Assembly (NCBI GenBank): GCA_004794785.1
Contig: SJOL01007106.1
Coordinates: 48,897-112,896 of the forward strand
Length of the DNA: 64,000 nt
Source of the DNA: Opisthorchis felineus
Taxonomy: Eukaryota > Platyhelminthes > Trematoda > Opisthorchiida > Opisthorchiidae
Direction of reading: 5' to 3'
In this document: positions 10,826 through 24,300 of the stretch, one piece after another
Numbering within the stretch: position 1 is the first letter of the stretch
How the letters are laid out: every line of letters starts with the position of its first letter
Notes under the pieces: generated by a model
What the model was told of the DNA's origin: nothing
The model's database searches: none
What the model saw: only the letters and a program-made list of their open reading frames with translations
Program-made: the position numbers and the translations under genes

Positions 10826-13212
10826 TCCTTCAACAATGGGACTACGGCAGCGGCAAATTATGTGCACTTACATCTGCAAGTAATATAAGTCTCTAATAAG
10901 GAACATACCATTGTTTTCATTTGATCAATAAACCGATATAAACCCAGAAGGTCTGGAGGCAAGATCTACAGCAGAGTATAACTAAAAGAATTTCCGAAAG
11001 CCCCCCTTATTGGACTGGCACACATCAACGGGTTTGTGTATACATTACATTATACATTATATTATTATATATACATTATAAACATCTCAGACCGATTCAT
11101 ATAAGACGATGTTTTTGGATCTCAACATCCTGAATGGGGAGTCATAAGTGCCACCTCTGAAAGCTCTAAATGATTGCTGCCATTGAATGTCAGATTCGTT
11201 AACTCAGGTTTAACTATTGGTTCACGGGATTATTCCTCAACAGATTGTCATTCACGGCGTTGTTGCATAAGAACATTTCTTCATTGCCTTTGACATTCCT
11301 TATTATCATACGAATAGCAGCCACTCACTCTGTAGCTGAGTTTCAGGCTAAAAAGCAATCTATCACAGACCATACGACCCTGTTGCCACAAGCGGTTGAA
11401 TACCTAATCACTCGACATAAGCTTTCCAACTATAAGTGATCGCAGAGCCGACCGTTCGGTTTTTAACTTGGCTAGTAACCAAATTTTTATTTAGTAAAAC
11501 TATATCTAACGTTTAATTGTATTTTTTCAAACAGAATGACCGTTCCTTGGCTCTGAGGAATTTTCAGAAACCTTATGGATATTGTTGTGTCAGGCAATGG
11601 TTACTCGTTGTCAACATGTGTAAATTGTGAAAACAAATCAATTACCAACCGCTGTGCTTTTCAGCTAAAGGATGACGGGAGGGTGAAATAAAACCGTTTC
11701 GCAAGCTGAAAACACTGTAAACTCAATTTGCCATCCAAAATTAATAAAACGAACCATGCAGTTTCAGTCAGTGCAGATGTGGTATGTGTCGTTTTTCGCC
11801 TACCATCTGAATGATCTCGCTTGAGTGCAACTCCCGCAAATTCTTCGAGTTCAGGTCATTTGGAGGGCGAAACTGGTCAGATATGTCGTGCAGTTGGTCG
11901 AAACCATACTAATAAATCTTCAATAAGGATCTGATGGTGAACTAACTGTTCTCAGGTCTTCGCTTCAAGCGTGGGTACTCAAAAAAGCTGCTATTTGTAT
12001 GAAAGATATCATACGCCTAATAGCAGAGTCCTACATCACTGACGAATCCGTTTGCCTGAGGTGTTCTAGAAGGGAACGCGGCAGCTTAAAGATTGGTGAT
12101 AATTTGTACTAAACTGACTTGGCCTCTTCAAGGTGCTCTACTAAAACATTCGGCTGAAAGGAACATCCCACTTGATAAAGCACGCCGAGCCGCCGATTAT
12201 TTAATCACACGTGCCTCTTCTGCAATCTGAAGTTCCAAAACGTCACTTGCTCTTTGGAAAGTATATGCTTTAAGTGCCTCTTTTCTCATGTTGTTAGTTA
12301 ACTTCCATAATGCGTTTAAATGAGCAAGTAAAATATCACTCAAAGATTACGGGGAGAAAGAAACATCTACAGATTCGTTTAGTTTAATCACTTAGTGAAA
12401 TGAGACAAATCGAATCAGGCCTTCTGTGCACATTAGCATAAGTAATGCATTCAGGTCACAGTATTAGCATAGAATCCGTACAGCCAAGTTGTAAATATTT
12501 CCCAAAGGATCTAGATAATATCTGGAACTTCAGAATATAGTACACGAAAAGTCTTTTAAAATGGCATGCGTTGATCGTCATCGTGGTAATTCTCATTCCC
12601 ATGAATAATGATGCGGTGAAATATGTGCCCCGCTCAATCATACATGACATTCAAATTGCTCGTGCTGGTGGAGGTGGACCTCTGGTGAACTTCCTTAAAA
12701 CTGTTGAGTCTTTTGTCCCTCTCTCGCCAAAAAAATCTGATTGGTTGACTGATAGCATAAACAATCTCACTTTGTTCTTTCTCAGGCCAGTTTATGGACA
12801 GTTTACTGAGATCGATTCCTATGTATGACTGACTTAGGGCGTGGCCTGCCTAGTGGGGTGTCACTCTAATGCTATTGATTATACAAAACCTATGACGGAT
12901 CCAGCCCACATTTGTTTATCATGACAAACAAACCATCACACAATACGACACGGATAGTTCCACGAAAGCTTCATGGGCAATGTTGTTGACATCCCAAGGG
13001 TCCGTCAGTATTGTTCTCACTGAAAACAGTAGGGGCTTTTGGATCAACAAGCCCCAGAATTTTACACGTGTAACGACATCCAGCTGAAGGTTTCGCCTCA
13101 ATCTACTTGCTCTAAAGCTCTAATCACTCATCAATCGTCACAGTAAGACTGACTGAAAATGAAAATTGGTTACATTTGATCCTCAAAACTTCTCCTTACG
13201 TCATCTTCCCAG
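10826..13212. other. No gene recognised
   Basis: Apart from the TA-rich run I see nothing nameable. The open frame ending at 12828 (+) contains a Gly-rich stretch (ARAGGGGPLVNFL). It looks somewhat protein-like, but it has no clear splice acceptor in frame and I recognise no family. Confidence 0.5.
11037..11080. repeat. TA-rich simple repeat
   Basis: A run of TACATTA/TATATA-type units of low complexity. A shorter run of the same kind (TACATTACATTATA) occurs near 5952. Confidence 0.8.
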
Positions 13213-13370
13213 GACCTTTTCTCTAGATGAGTTTTTATTATCATTGGATTTTTTCTGTCTGGACAGCAATTTAGCTGAGGTTCTAAAACTTCATACGGAG
13301 AGAGTTATGAGGATTTTGAATTCACTGCTTTCAATAAGCGGAAGATATCCTGCGCATAGTCTTTACATAG
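13213..13370 (+). CDS. Possible internal exon, unidentified protein
   Basis: A pyrimidine-rich tract ending in CCCAG lies just before 13213. An open frame of 52 codons follows, and ATAG|GTAATG gives a donor-like border after 13370. The translation alternates acidic and hydrophobic residues (for example DEFLLSLDFFCLDSNLAEVL, then KLHTERVMRILNSLL) and would form amphipathic helices, as in helical-repeat proteins. I do not recognise the family. The exon would start and end inside codons, and no neighbouring exon could be joined to it. Open segments with AG and GT borders arise often by chance in 64 kb, so this is a suggestion only. Confidence 0.18.
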
Positions 13371-16300
13371 GTAATGAAATAAAAATTTTGAACTCGGTTC
13401 GAAAGCCTTCGCTGAGTATAAGTTTCCGATAGTGGGAAATAAACAGTAACTCAATAACTATCAGCTTTGATTCCAAGGTCGAAAATACTTACTAGTTGTC
13501 ATATGAATACCCTAGAATATCGGCATATCAAATTCTTTGGCGAAGCTGGTTATCCAATGAAAGCCAAATTATGTTGGCGAGCAACAATCCCTACATACTT
13601 TTTCCTCCTTAATGACGCAGAGCGCACATTGCACTTCCGTATGAGAACGTAAAAATGCCACCTCAAAGACCTTAACATTTAGGTAAGGTCACCGCCGCAC
13701 ACTGTAGACTACGTGCACGTAAAACCACACGATTCGCAAAAGCGGAACAGTTCTACAGTGACTAGGTTTTTCTTTATAAGTGGGGTTGTTTCGCAGGACA
13801 ACTGAAGCAAACTGTAATTGATAGACACTATGGTCTTTTTGAGCTGACATCGCATTTTAGAGCACACAGGAACTCCATGCGCAGTTTGGCAGATGTTGCA
13901 TATAGAATGTCACTTTCAGCCGCAACTGATTGTTGTGCGTTAAGCCAGGTTGCCACCCTAATTTTACCTTGAGAACATTGATTTTAGTTTTATTTGATTA
14001 ATGTGAAGCGGAGTGTTTGTCCAGGCGCTGTGTCCAAACTCGTTATCAGTTAAGAGTTTGTTTTGTAGTCTTTAATCTCCAGATTAATGTAAACTGTCAT
14101 ATTAGACGGTTAATTGTTTTAGCCTGGTTTCCTCCGGAATCTCTAAGGGAATCCTATCACTGCACAAGCTCAGGACCATTCAGTAAGACAAGGCCCGCGT
14201 GTTAAACTGCCAATTTAATCTAATTTTTTGCCGACAGAGGTCTCTCTGGAGGGTGACAATTCGGCTGGAGTGGCTGCAAAAGTGTCCTTGATCAGCGTGA
14301 TTTAATTTGAGTTCCCGCTCCACAAGCAACCAGGGAGAACTGCATCCTTATGCCCACATTTTTAGAGGATTACTCCATCATTATATTACCTCCATCTGTG
14401 TTTGCAAAGAGACTGGCTGCGTGCAATACTGTGATTCAACTATTTTTGATGGACAGATTAATGTGGCCCTTCAAACTGACGAATGCCCCTTAAACCTCAA
14501 TTTTGTCTAGTCATTTGTTAGACAGACAGCGGCTGACCGAGTTTTAATTGAGTACCATTTGAACAAGCAACAGCTGAAATGGAGTACCTTGAATTTGTGA
14601 AGGTAATCAATCCTTTGCCTTTTGAATCTGAAAGCTTGCAGTACTGGTAATCCATAGCGAGATCCACACAGCTGTTCACTTTTATTTTAGTTTGTGTCAA
14701 AAGTTGGCACACATTTTGAAATAGTGAACCATCACGCCATCTGTTTGATTTAATAAATTCAACTGTTCAACCACGAAAACCTTCTCCAGCACATTTAGAT
14801 TGGCAGTAAAATTTAGTAGGCTATCCTACTTCAGGCTCTGAGGAAACCACTTATGATAAGCAAACTTTGCGCAGGGTAAACACTTGCGCAAATATTGACA
14901 AATAGTAGGTGTGTATCCGAAGTAAGTTTATCAGTTTAAAAATCGTAAACAATTTCGGTTGTGAATGGAGTTCTTCGGGGAGATTTTGAACATGTTATCC
15001 TATTTTGCAAAAGTTAGATGCAGTCCAGACTGTACTGTTGAAGATATTAACTTATGTGTACGCATTCCAAAACCGTTTGTCCAGGTGCCGTTATTCCATG
15101 ATGCACTATCTGTCAGTTGGGAGATTGACGTTTGTTTAAAACGAACATACATATTTCGAAACCCCGATGACCGTTTTTACCTTAAAAATGCAAAGCCCTT
15201 TTGCGCTTTTGAAATGCTTATTAACGAACTAGATACTAGTGCTCTTGATGACGAATAACAAGGAATGTTACAAAGGTTTTATGGGTTTTTTGTCACCACA
15301 TGAAGTCAAGTTCAGCTAAATTGCGGTTCAATATCACGTGAGATGCTAAAACTTTGAGAAGTACGAATCCTGCTGCTTTCAGCTCACCATGAATTGAATA
15401 CACACTGTAGTGTTTAGAGATGTTCCCATGACGCAGATGTGTCACTAACTAGGTGTGTTACAAATGTGTGCACCACAAAGGGAATCCTGGCAAACGCAGG
15501 ATAATCATTCAGATATATTGTATTGTTTCCTTATTATACTGTCAAGTTGTCGCCGATGCTCAGCCAAATTAAGAGTATGGCAGTGTAAAGGGTTCTCTCG
15601 CTTACCTGATACAACTCGCGTTGTTTGGCCTGTCAGCTTTACTCACGAAACGGATGAGGTTTGCGTATATCTCACTAAATTGCGCGGTCCATTCCAGTAT
15701 TGTTTTGGTAAAATCTCTCTCCACTGCAGCTGTAATCGTTGATGCCAATGGTTTGGATAGTAAGCTACGAGACTATCAACACAACTGGGAATAACGAACA
15801 GATGTTTCTCCTAAAATGAGTCAATACGTGGTAATTCCTGGAGATCCGTTTGGATTAGAAGCATATGGGTACATGCGGCATTTAAGTGAAACACCTGGGT
15901 TACACAATTGTTGCCCGTCTGTCCGAGTTTCATTGGGATTATGACAAGCATGCCGGTCAGAAATGTGTCTCGATCGTTCTAACGACAGTGGCAGATTATA
16001 CATTAGACGCCAATGAAGACTAATACGTACTACCACCAGACAACTTTTCACGATTGACCTGGGGGAACCTGGAAAACAGAGTGACTTTGAGCCTGGTGAC
16101 ACTACTATGATATTTTTAAGGCATCGGTCGAAAATGCACACTCGCTGGAAAATGGGTTAGTTATTAGTGGAATTTCGTACAGTTCGTCGTGATCGACATT
16201 CATTACCTTATGGAATATCGAAGATCTAGGTATTCACCAATATGTACCCCTTATAAGATAAAATAAACGTAAACTATTCGCACATTAAATCGCTTATCCT

Positions 16301-18104
16301 ATGCTGCTAGAGTTCGACTTACCCAATACAAGCATCATATTCATTAATTTTATGAATTATTATATGCATTTTAATTAAGGCCCACCACACGAGTCCACAG
16401 CGTTGCAATACCGTGAGTATTTAACCCCATTTTTTCAAATAAAATGGTAAAAAACTGGCGGAATCGTTGACAAAACACCGAAACTCCGAACGTATGAGAT
16501 ACGCTGCAATAAAAAGAATGAAACACTGTCCCGGCAAAAAAAACTTGATTAATATTTTGATTTCTTCGATCCATTAGATTCTAACCTGTAAAAATTGGAC
16601 TCTCCTAATACGTGACACCAGACTCGGGTTTCCTCAGGAGTAGTATTCTGTTGAGAGCCTGAGAAACACTGGTATTTTCACAACTGAAAAATCGTTCTCA
16701 GTACAGCACAGGCAGGTTAACTTCCGCCAGTGATCGGGAAGCTTCGAAATTTGCGGAACAAATCAGCTTCGTACTTGTGGATTTGTTTGAAACTCGATAC
16801 CCTGAAAGCAAACGGCACTCGGGTGAATCACATAACACCTGTACTAAAGTGTATAGAATTACTGCCCAAGCTTGGTTGTAGCTATGTATTTGGTTTAAGT
16901 TTCACTATGTTAAGAAGTTACCTGATACTGGGATTAAGCGTGGCATATTTTGAAAATGCATGCCAGAAGATGCAAGAAACTTAGAATATTTTCTGTATAC
17001 CCGCACTTCTGTAGATATGAAAAGTGACCGTAAGTGTATTTTTCGGAGATATGATTTGCCATATATAGGCACAAGTTAGAAACCGGGGCAAAGGCTACTA
17101 CCTGTGCGCTCAAAAGTCCCGTAGAGATATCATCAACACAGAACATCTATATGACGCACTTCAGGCCAAGGAGCATTCTATAGGTTGTTAACGAGTCCTT
17201 CTGTTGAAATTGAGTCTACTTCACTTTTGGCAGTGGATTGTTCGAAGACTGGAAGCTCCAAAGTATCCGATTAAATAAGGATGTTTGATTTTTTCCATTA
17301 CGGTTGATTTGCTTGGAGGCTGGTGGAAACCTTTGAATGAAGAACCGCACCACTCACCTTCTGTCAGCCTATAATTCGTGAGAAGTTTATGGAAGTACCT
17401 TTAGGATTAAGTGCGTTAAAAATTAGATTCCACTGCAGCTGAAATCCGCTTATGACCAAGTCGTGTTGAAAATCATACAAACTATTAGCATCTGAGTCTG
17501 TAGATAAGTGTTCATGTTACGCACTGAAAATACGCATGGTTCACTTAACATATCGATGTATTAAAAATTTTAGTCTGTCTATAATTATGAATCCACAAAT
17601 TCTGGTCAGATGCACATAAGTTACTCCGTGGGTCTATTGATCGACAATACCTTGTGTAAGCATTGACTCACATTATCATAATATCAAAATAAAAATCCTC
17701 AAAATGCCGGTGTCCATTTTGCTTCACTGCCTGTTCTCAGCGGCCAGCTCATTCACAGGCCTTTGATCAGTTGTGAGAACCATGAAAAAGGTGTGGTTTC
17801 ATGGCATTGGATTCTGAAGAAAACGAAGAGAGCCTCGTCATCTTCATTTGCGAAAGGAATAAAAGAGTCAAAACCATCGCTGATAGCAAAGCTTACATTT
17901 TCACAGTCTGCATAATGGAGAGATTTTACCTAATTAGTAGTTAGGATAGTAAAGAAGCTTAGCTATCATCTTCTACTTAAATGGTGAAAATCCTCTGAAA
18001 CCGTTTTAACCGGACCTATCACGAAATTTATTTGGGTGTTCGTTCAGATCCAACTATTATATCCAATATTGGCTGTACTTTTACTCGCCATCATTATTCC
18101 GCAG
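13371..18104. other. No gene recognised
   Basis: The open frame at 14965-15258 (+) is among the longer ones here (97 codons) and has an acceptor-like TTTGTCCAG inside it at about 15073-15081. No domain is recognisable. Nothing else stands out. Confidence 0.5.
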
Positions 18105-18319
18105 GATATCAGTTTATACTGGCAGTGATGTTATTGGCAATAAACCTGTTTGGTGGAAACATGATAATGCGAGGATCAATAGCAATCTTTGCCGGTTTAC
18201 GAGCTGAACAACGCGAGGAAGTAAACAAATTTTGCACCTACGACTGGGACTCAAGCTCAAAAAACCTTTTGGATGTCGTGGTCCAAAAAGCAGTAGACAG
18301 CACCAACTTTCATCCTCAG
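18105..18319 (+). CDS. Possible internal exon, unidentified; weak
   Basis: CCGCAG precedes 18105 and the frame stays open for 71 codons to TCAG|GTTCTC, a poor donor. The translation starts with a hydrophobic stretch (FILAVMLLAINLFGGN) that could span a membrane, followed by a charged region (GLRAEQREEVNKF). I recognise no family. The opposite strand is also partly open across the same bases, which is typical of chance open frames, so confidence is low. Confidence 0.12.
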
Positions 18320-21300
18320 GTTCTCTGCAGCGGGAGTCTTCAATAGTTGATTCACTGACAACTTGGATCGGCAAGCTTTAGCTCTTCTCTCAGCTTGCGG
18401 ACATTGTTATCTCCCTTCTGGTTACGCGGATACTTCACGAAGAATGGCTGTTAACCGACGTCAGTAGGGTTCTTGTTGTCAGTGTCTATCCAGTTTGATG
18501 AGTGGGTATTTGTAAATGTGGACAGTTTCCCTCTTTGTGAACAGCTGAAGTGGTATCTTCTCGGTTTCGTCTTAAACTGACGTAATAAAGCCCCCGTCAG
18601 TTTACACCGGTGATGCTGTAAATGACAAGTATGTCTGCCAGATCTTTCCGTGAAAGCCAGTGGGCTATTTGCATTCCAGGTGTCTGTTGGGATCGCTCTG
18701 AGGTGTCTAACTCCAGACACAGCAGAACACTAATTTTTCGAGTGCACGAAATTTGTTACACCAGTTCGCAATAATTTTATGTCTGATGTATCAACATCTA
18801 TGTGTATATCGTAACACTCAATCATCAACGGACCAGTTTCTTTGGAACTGACTCGAACCGCCATGCAGTTTAATGCCTCGCTTTTACCAGTACGATTAGA
18901 TGCAACTTTGACGCATCAGAAAAAATTTGACATTTTCGTCCAGACAAGGCGAGCTAACACTGAAACTGGTTGATCCATGTGTATATCAACTGTTCTATAG
19001 TGCTAGGCTTGATGAAGCCAGAATATTGAGGTAAAGTATGGCCAAGTTGGTGTTTTTTTTCTCCTTCGAAAACTTTCTTCCCATTAAGAGATTTACCTTG
19101 GTAGCATTTGTCGAGGAATTACAAAGCCATAACCAAAAAATCTGAGATGTTTTTTCTGTCAACAGTTAATATGACTCCCAAAAATATCATTTTAGTTATT
19201 AGGCGAGTGGACGAGATCCTTGATTTCAGGTAGTAGTTTATGAATTTATGAAATATATGCTCTTACAGTGTTTGAGTATTTCACGTATTGTTGCGATCGA
19301 TTTGGCCTGTCTGGATTACGTGATGCATTCAAAATCTGCACACAGTCTGCTCACACTAAGAAGATAAAGATACCTGGTAAACAATAGATGTTCAGGTGAT
19401 AATCAAGCCGTCCGTTGAAAGCATTTGTGAATTATGGCTTCAGAGAACGGTGTTCTCGGAGCGATAGGCGTCGACTCTGTTAGTCCGCCAAAAATCCACT
19501 TGCACACTGGGCGGACGAAAATGTGAACATGGATAAAATCATCTACTCTGACCTGTAAAACCATATACAGTCCGTTAATATGATGAAGTTATGGAAGAAA
19601 ATCTTTCTGTCACTGATCTACATACAGCCACATACCTGCAGGCCATTTTGCAACATGATTTCGAGGAAGAGTAGTTTTCAAAATTGGATTGAATTCTGCA
19701 ATTAGGATCAAGTCATGCCGTGCCGCATGCTTATTTGGGATAATGGTGAGTACTAGTCATTTTGGAGTAACTGGTTCCTTTGTGTGGGCGTTTTAATACG
19801 GGTGTTTAGCCAGGTCTTGACTAGTGACAACTATACAGGCTATAATACCTGTAGTTTATTACTGTTGTTCAGGCTGCCTTATGAAGTATTCACGCAGATT
19901 TTAACAATATAACTCCACGCAGAAACTCGTCCTTTTAATGTTCAGCCTCAGAAACGAAACACTATTGGAGAGCAACCGAACTAGAGAGGTTCAAACCTCT
20001 TTCCTTAGTGTATATAGCATATTGGATTAGTAAAATCGTTTAAGTAGAACAACAGCGGTGTACCCAGTAACTGGTCAAGTTGAAATTTGTTACCTTAAAA
20101 AACGTGAACAAACACAGTCCCTTGAAGAACAGACTGGTGGCACCAACTAAATGAACCGACACCCTCTGGGCATTGGCTCATTATGGGAAGGACATATGCA
20201 TATTTCCACGAATAGATGATGTCGGTGAATCGCAAAATACACCTTTCTTTCAGGGTTCACAGTCATGCGCAAACAACTGCCATTGTCGGGCCAACTGTGC
20301 CCCCACAACTGAAAAAATATCTTTTAAACCCACTCCTAGAATGAAGTGGTTTTAAAGGCAAACTAAAAATAAAATAATGAAATTCTTAACCAGTGCACGG
20401 AAAGGTCTAGGCTCGATTAATGTACATTTTTGTAGAATGTAAATTCTGGAGACCTAGAACCATGTTTTCTAATGGAATTGACTATCATAACAATAATTAT
20501 TTTGCTGAAACTCCATAAGGGCTACAGAAAATGCACATTTTAAAAAGGGCGTAATCTTGAAGATTATGGCATTTAATGTTACACACGTTTCGATGGGAGT
20601 CACCCGTGCAAATGCACCATTTCCCCTAAAGTTATTAGATGGTCCACTAGTTCCTGTTCTGTATGTTTCATTTAAAATTTAAGCCGAAAATGACGCCGAT
20701 AAATTTCACCTGGTGAATAAATGTGGATAACCAGCAGTCTTATAGTCGGATACCATCTGCGGAACTATCAACTTGTGACTTGCACTCCCTTGCAGTCCTT
20801 GGCCCGGTTTCTGCCTGTGTGTAGCTAGCAGAATCAAAAAACGGAGATGTGCCATTTTCGTGAAAGTTCCCGAAAGAAGGTTGGTAGACCAAACTCAACT
20901 GTATATTAGTTGTGAACATAAGGAAAAGCTTTACTGGTTTAAAAGCATTTTACGCGACAGCTAGACAGGTTTATGACCTTGGTTTATGTACCTATTCCCA
21001 ACGGTGTTCTCCCTGGACGGATCAAGCAACTAATGGTGCATTTTTTAAGAAAGCTGAAAAACATCATCTGCAGGGCTGTAAGTTGTCGGTCTTCGAGTGA
21101 GGCTCAAAATAGACTAGTTGCAAAAGCCAATGTAGAATTGAGTCCGGAGCAACTGCGAGCATTTGGTGATCAATTATTTATCTGAGATTTGGCACAAGTA
21201 AAACCATGTGGTTACAGGTGATCAATGGAACTCAAATTTTGGACGCCTGTTTCGACACATTGTTGACATTTTTGGCTAATTTGCCATCATTCGCTGTCGA

Positions 21301-24300
21301 GCAAATTCAGAAGGGTGTTAAAAGGCGAAAAAATATAACACCAGATTAACACGTGTGAATTTAATGAGCATAAATTTGATATGGTTAGATCGGCGGAGTT
21401 CAAAGTTATATAACGTGTAGCCTCTGTGAAAGCTTTCATTCCTTTTTTTCAGTGACGGGATGCAAATGTTTTCTAACGGATGCATGAATGAACCAAATAG
21501 TCGTAAGAAAAGTTATCATATTTTACCTAATCTCCAGGTCAAACCCACCAAGTAGCAAAAACTACGAAATGCGACCAAAATTACTGATCCTCTTATGAAG
21601 ATCCCTTCACCTATAGGACCCATTTTGTTGTTTCTTCTGGGCTGCACTGAGCCATTTTGTTTTCTAATCATTTTAGCACCTTTATTCACCTGGTTTGAAG
21701 GATGATAGTTAGGCAGGCGGATTTTTACCCATATGCTTAGGGGATTCAAACAGCATTCTTGATATCAGCCTCAATTCTGCTATTGACACCCGAAAACCAC
21801 TTCAATTAGATTAATATTATGAGTTCTCAACAAAACATGCTGACATTTTAAACCAAACTTAGAGTCCCTGAAGGACATTTTTCTCTGTATATTAAATAGG
21901 GACACTTCTTGTTTCCTAAGGAAGTTATGGGTTCAAGACCCGATCACTCTAGGAATGTCCATTAGCTCCAATAAACGGTTTAGAAAAAATGTGTAGGTGC
22001 CAAATGCGATTGCAGTATATGATCCGATTTATACAACAGCTTAAAGACGCAGACAACACAGTGACATGACATGGCAAATCATGTCTCCAGTCGTTCGTGG
22101 ATTGTGCGTCGATCACCTTAGCGGAGTCTCACAATACGCCTTAAGATTTTAAATATTCTTCAGTTTAGACCAGATTTAGTCATTTGGTTGAGGATTGACA
22201 TGCAGCAGCAACAGCGAAAATAGATGCACAACGATATGTCTCCCATTTGCATTGTTGGCGGAAACCGATGTTCCTGGATACATGCTGGAAAACGGAGATA
22301 ACTTAGGAATCTTTTTGTCCGTGATGCACATGTCATCATTAGACCCAGCACAGTCAAGTAAAACTCTGTTAGTGGGCAATAAAATTATTTTATATTCGTT
22401 TGATGATATGTATTTTTAGGTGAATGGATGACAAATGAGTCGAAAATGTGTAGGGAGGATGTAATTCCGAATTTCTATGTTCTTACACGCACTCCGTGAC
22501 TTCACACATTGTCCTTCGTAGGCGACAGAAAAATCGTCTATTTGACTAAAACCGGCGGATGCGTCAAACGCGTCTAAAAAAAAACCAAGTGTTCTATTGA
22601 CTCTCATTTAGTACGTCTGCTCTGCTCTTCCACCAAATATCAGCTCCGTGGTAATTTGTGATAGAATTTCCACAGTGGGACACTTGGTCACCAATTAATA
22701 AAATAAATAAATAAAATGTTTTCCCGTAAGTCTCGCTTGAATGCTGGGGAGCCAACTTGAACTAGGAGTTAATGCAGGTGAAGCACGAGCCACATTTGGC
22801 CAGTGCAGTTTCTATTTGGACCACAGCCGCAAGTGCATGGTTGCATGCAGATGTATTTTAGAAAAAGCTGCTTGGGATTGGGCGAACGTCTATTTAGCTA
22901 GTATCACGTAGTACACCATAATCACAGTTTCCAAAGACCCGTGTACCTATAGTCGTCAGAAACAAGCCAAACAAAGATACGGCGAGCATACCATCATATG
23001 CGCCGCAGTACTGAAGCCCGACCACGAGCGATTTATAGCTTAAATTATCGTTTCAAGTTCCACCATATCCCTGTCTATTAGTTAAGAATTTAGTGCATGT
23101 TTGATGAATGTGAAAATGGTATGAACTAGCAGAGAACCTAAATGGAAAACCTTATGATTTCGGCTACTTTTGTCATTTACTTGGGTTTGTTTAATTCTAG
23201 GACATGATATCTCATATAGGTGATTTGGAAAATTTATTTGTCATCCGAAGACAGCTAACAATCAATTCTTGCACGCTTGGAGCCTACCACTTGCGGAAAT
23301 TCTATGGAGTCGGAAATAAATGTTTCTGTCATTGGACAAAAATGAAGTCCTTCACTTTTTCAGAACCCGCACTGAATCGTATGGTGTCTGCACTTCGGTG
23401 GACCGTCCGTTCCCACTCAGAGAAACAGCAAGGTGGAAATTTTCGGGATAAACGCTCAAAGTGACCCGGTCAATTTGCATACCAGTAAGGTAGCTCAACA
23501 TTTTTTTCAGCATGAAAACCTCGGTTCTCTAAGTTTGGCACTCCTGAATTGCAAATTAGTCGGGTATTGATCGCTGGTGATAAAAGTATTACTTCAGGAT
23601 AGGAGTGAATGGTGCGTCCTAAAAATAGTCTACTGAGTGGGATAACAAATAACAATGACAAAATGGATAACAAAATACCACTGACGGATAGTATCGATCC
23701 TCTACATTCTCCTAATATTGCTCATTTCTCGAAAGTTGCGAGGCTTTAAGAAACTGTCACTCATTTTATTAAAACCTCTAACAAAAGTTTCAAAAGTCGA
23801 AGGAATAAAAAACAACTTTAAATCGAAATTTTTCAGTTTCTCTTTCAGATATAAATTTGTCCCCGATCGATTGAAATCGGCCTTTCTATGGCTAGTTTAC
23901 AGGGCAAGGATACTTTTTTGTCGCAAACTGTTGTGAAATAGCTTTGACAGTTTCTATCACGATCGAAGGAATTAACAGTAAAAGATGGTACAACATGTGA
24001 ACACGCTGGGGTAGTTGTACAGCTGCAAAAAAGCGTGAGAAATTTTGGAGGCATTACTTATTCGGCGATTTGTGTGGATTCGAGTGTAACGTTATCTTGA
24101 TATAAGCTAATGATCACCCGTTTGAGTGACCGCATCCAAATATGATATGCAATGGGGTTGTGCGGGCATGCGAACATGAATGCTAGAAAATGGCCCAATC
24201 TACCCAAATACTCGGATGTACCAGAGCGTTACATTCTGTTTGTTAATTCACACTGGGTTCACCGTCGTTGATTTGTATATTATTCGGAAGTAAACCCTTC

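Noticed and set aside
15720..17446. An 18-nt word (TCCACTGCAGCTGxAATC) at 15720 and 17429
   Set aside because: 17 of 18 matching bases once in 64 kb is close to chance, and similarity does not extend clearly on either side.
18360..18720. Minus-strand frame suspected to be a retrotransposon fragment
   Set aside because: Frames are interrupted and no protease, reverse transcriptase, integrase or zinc-knuckle motif could be identified.
19985..20010. GAGGTTCAAACCTC as a tRNA T-arm
   Set aside because: It is a short palindrome without a box A or any tRNA-like body.
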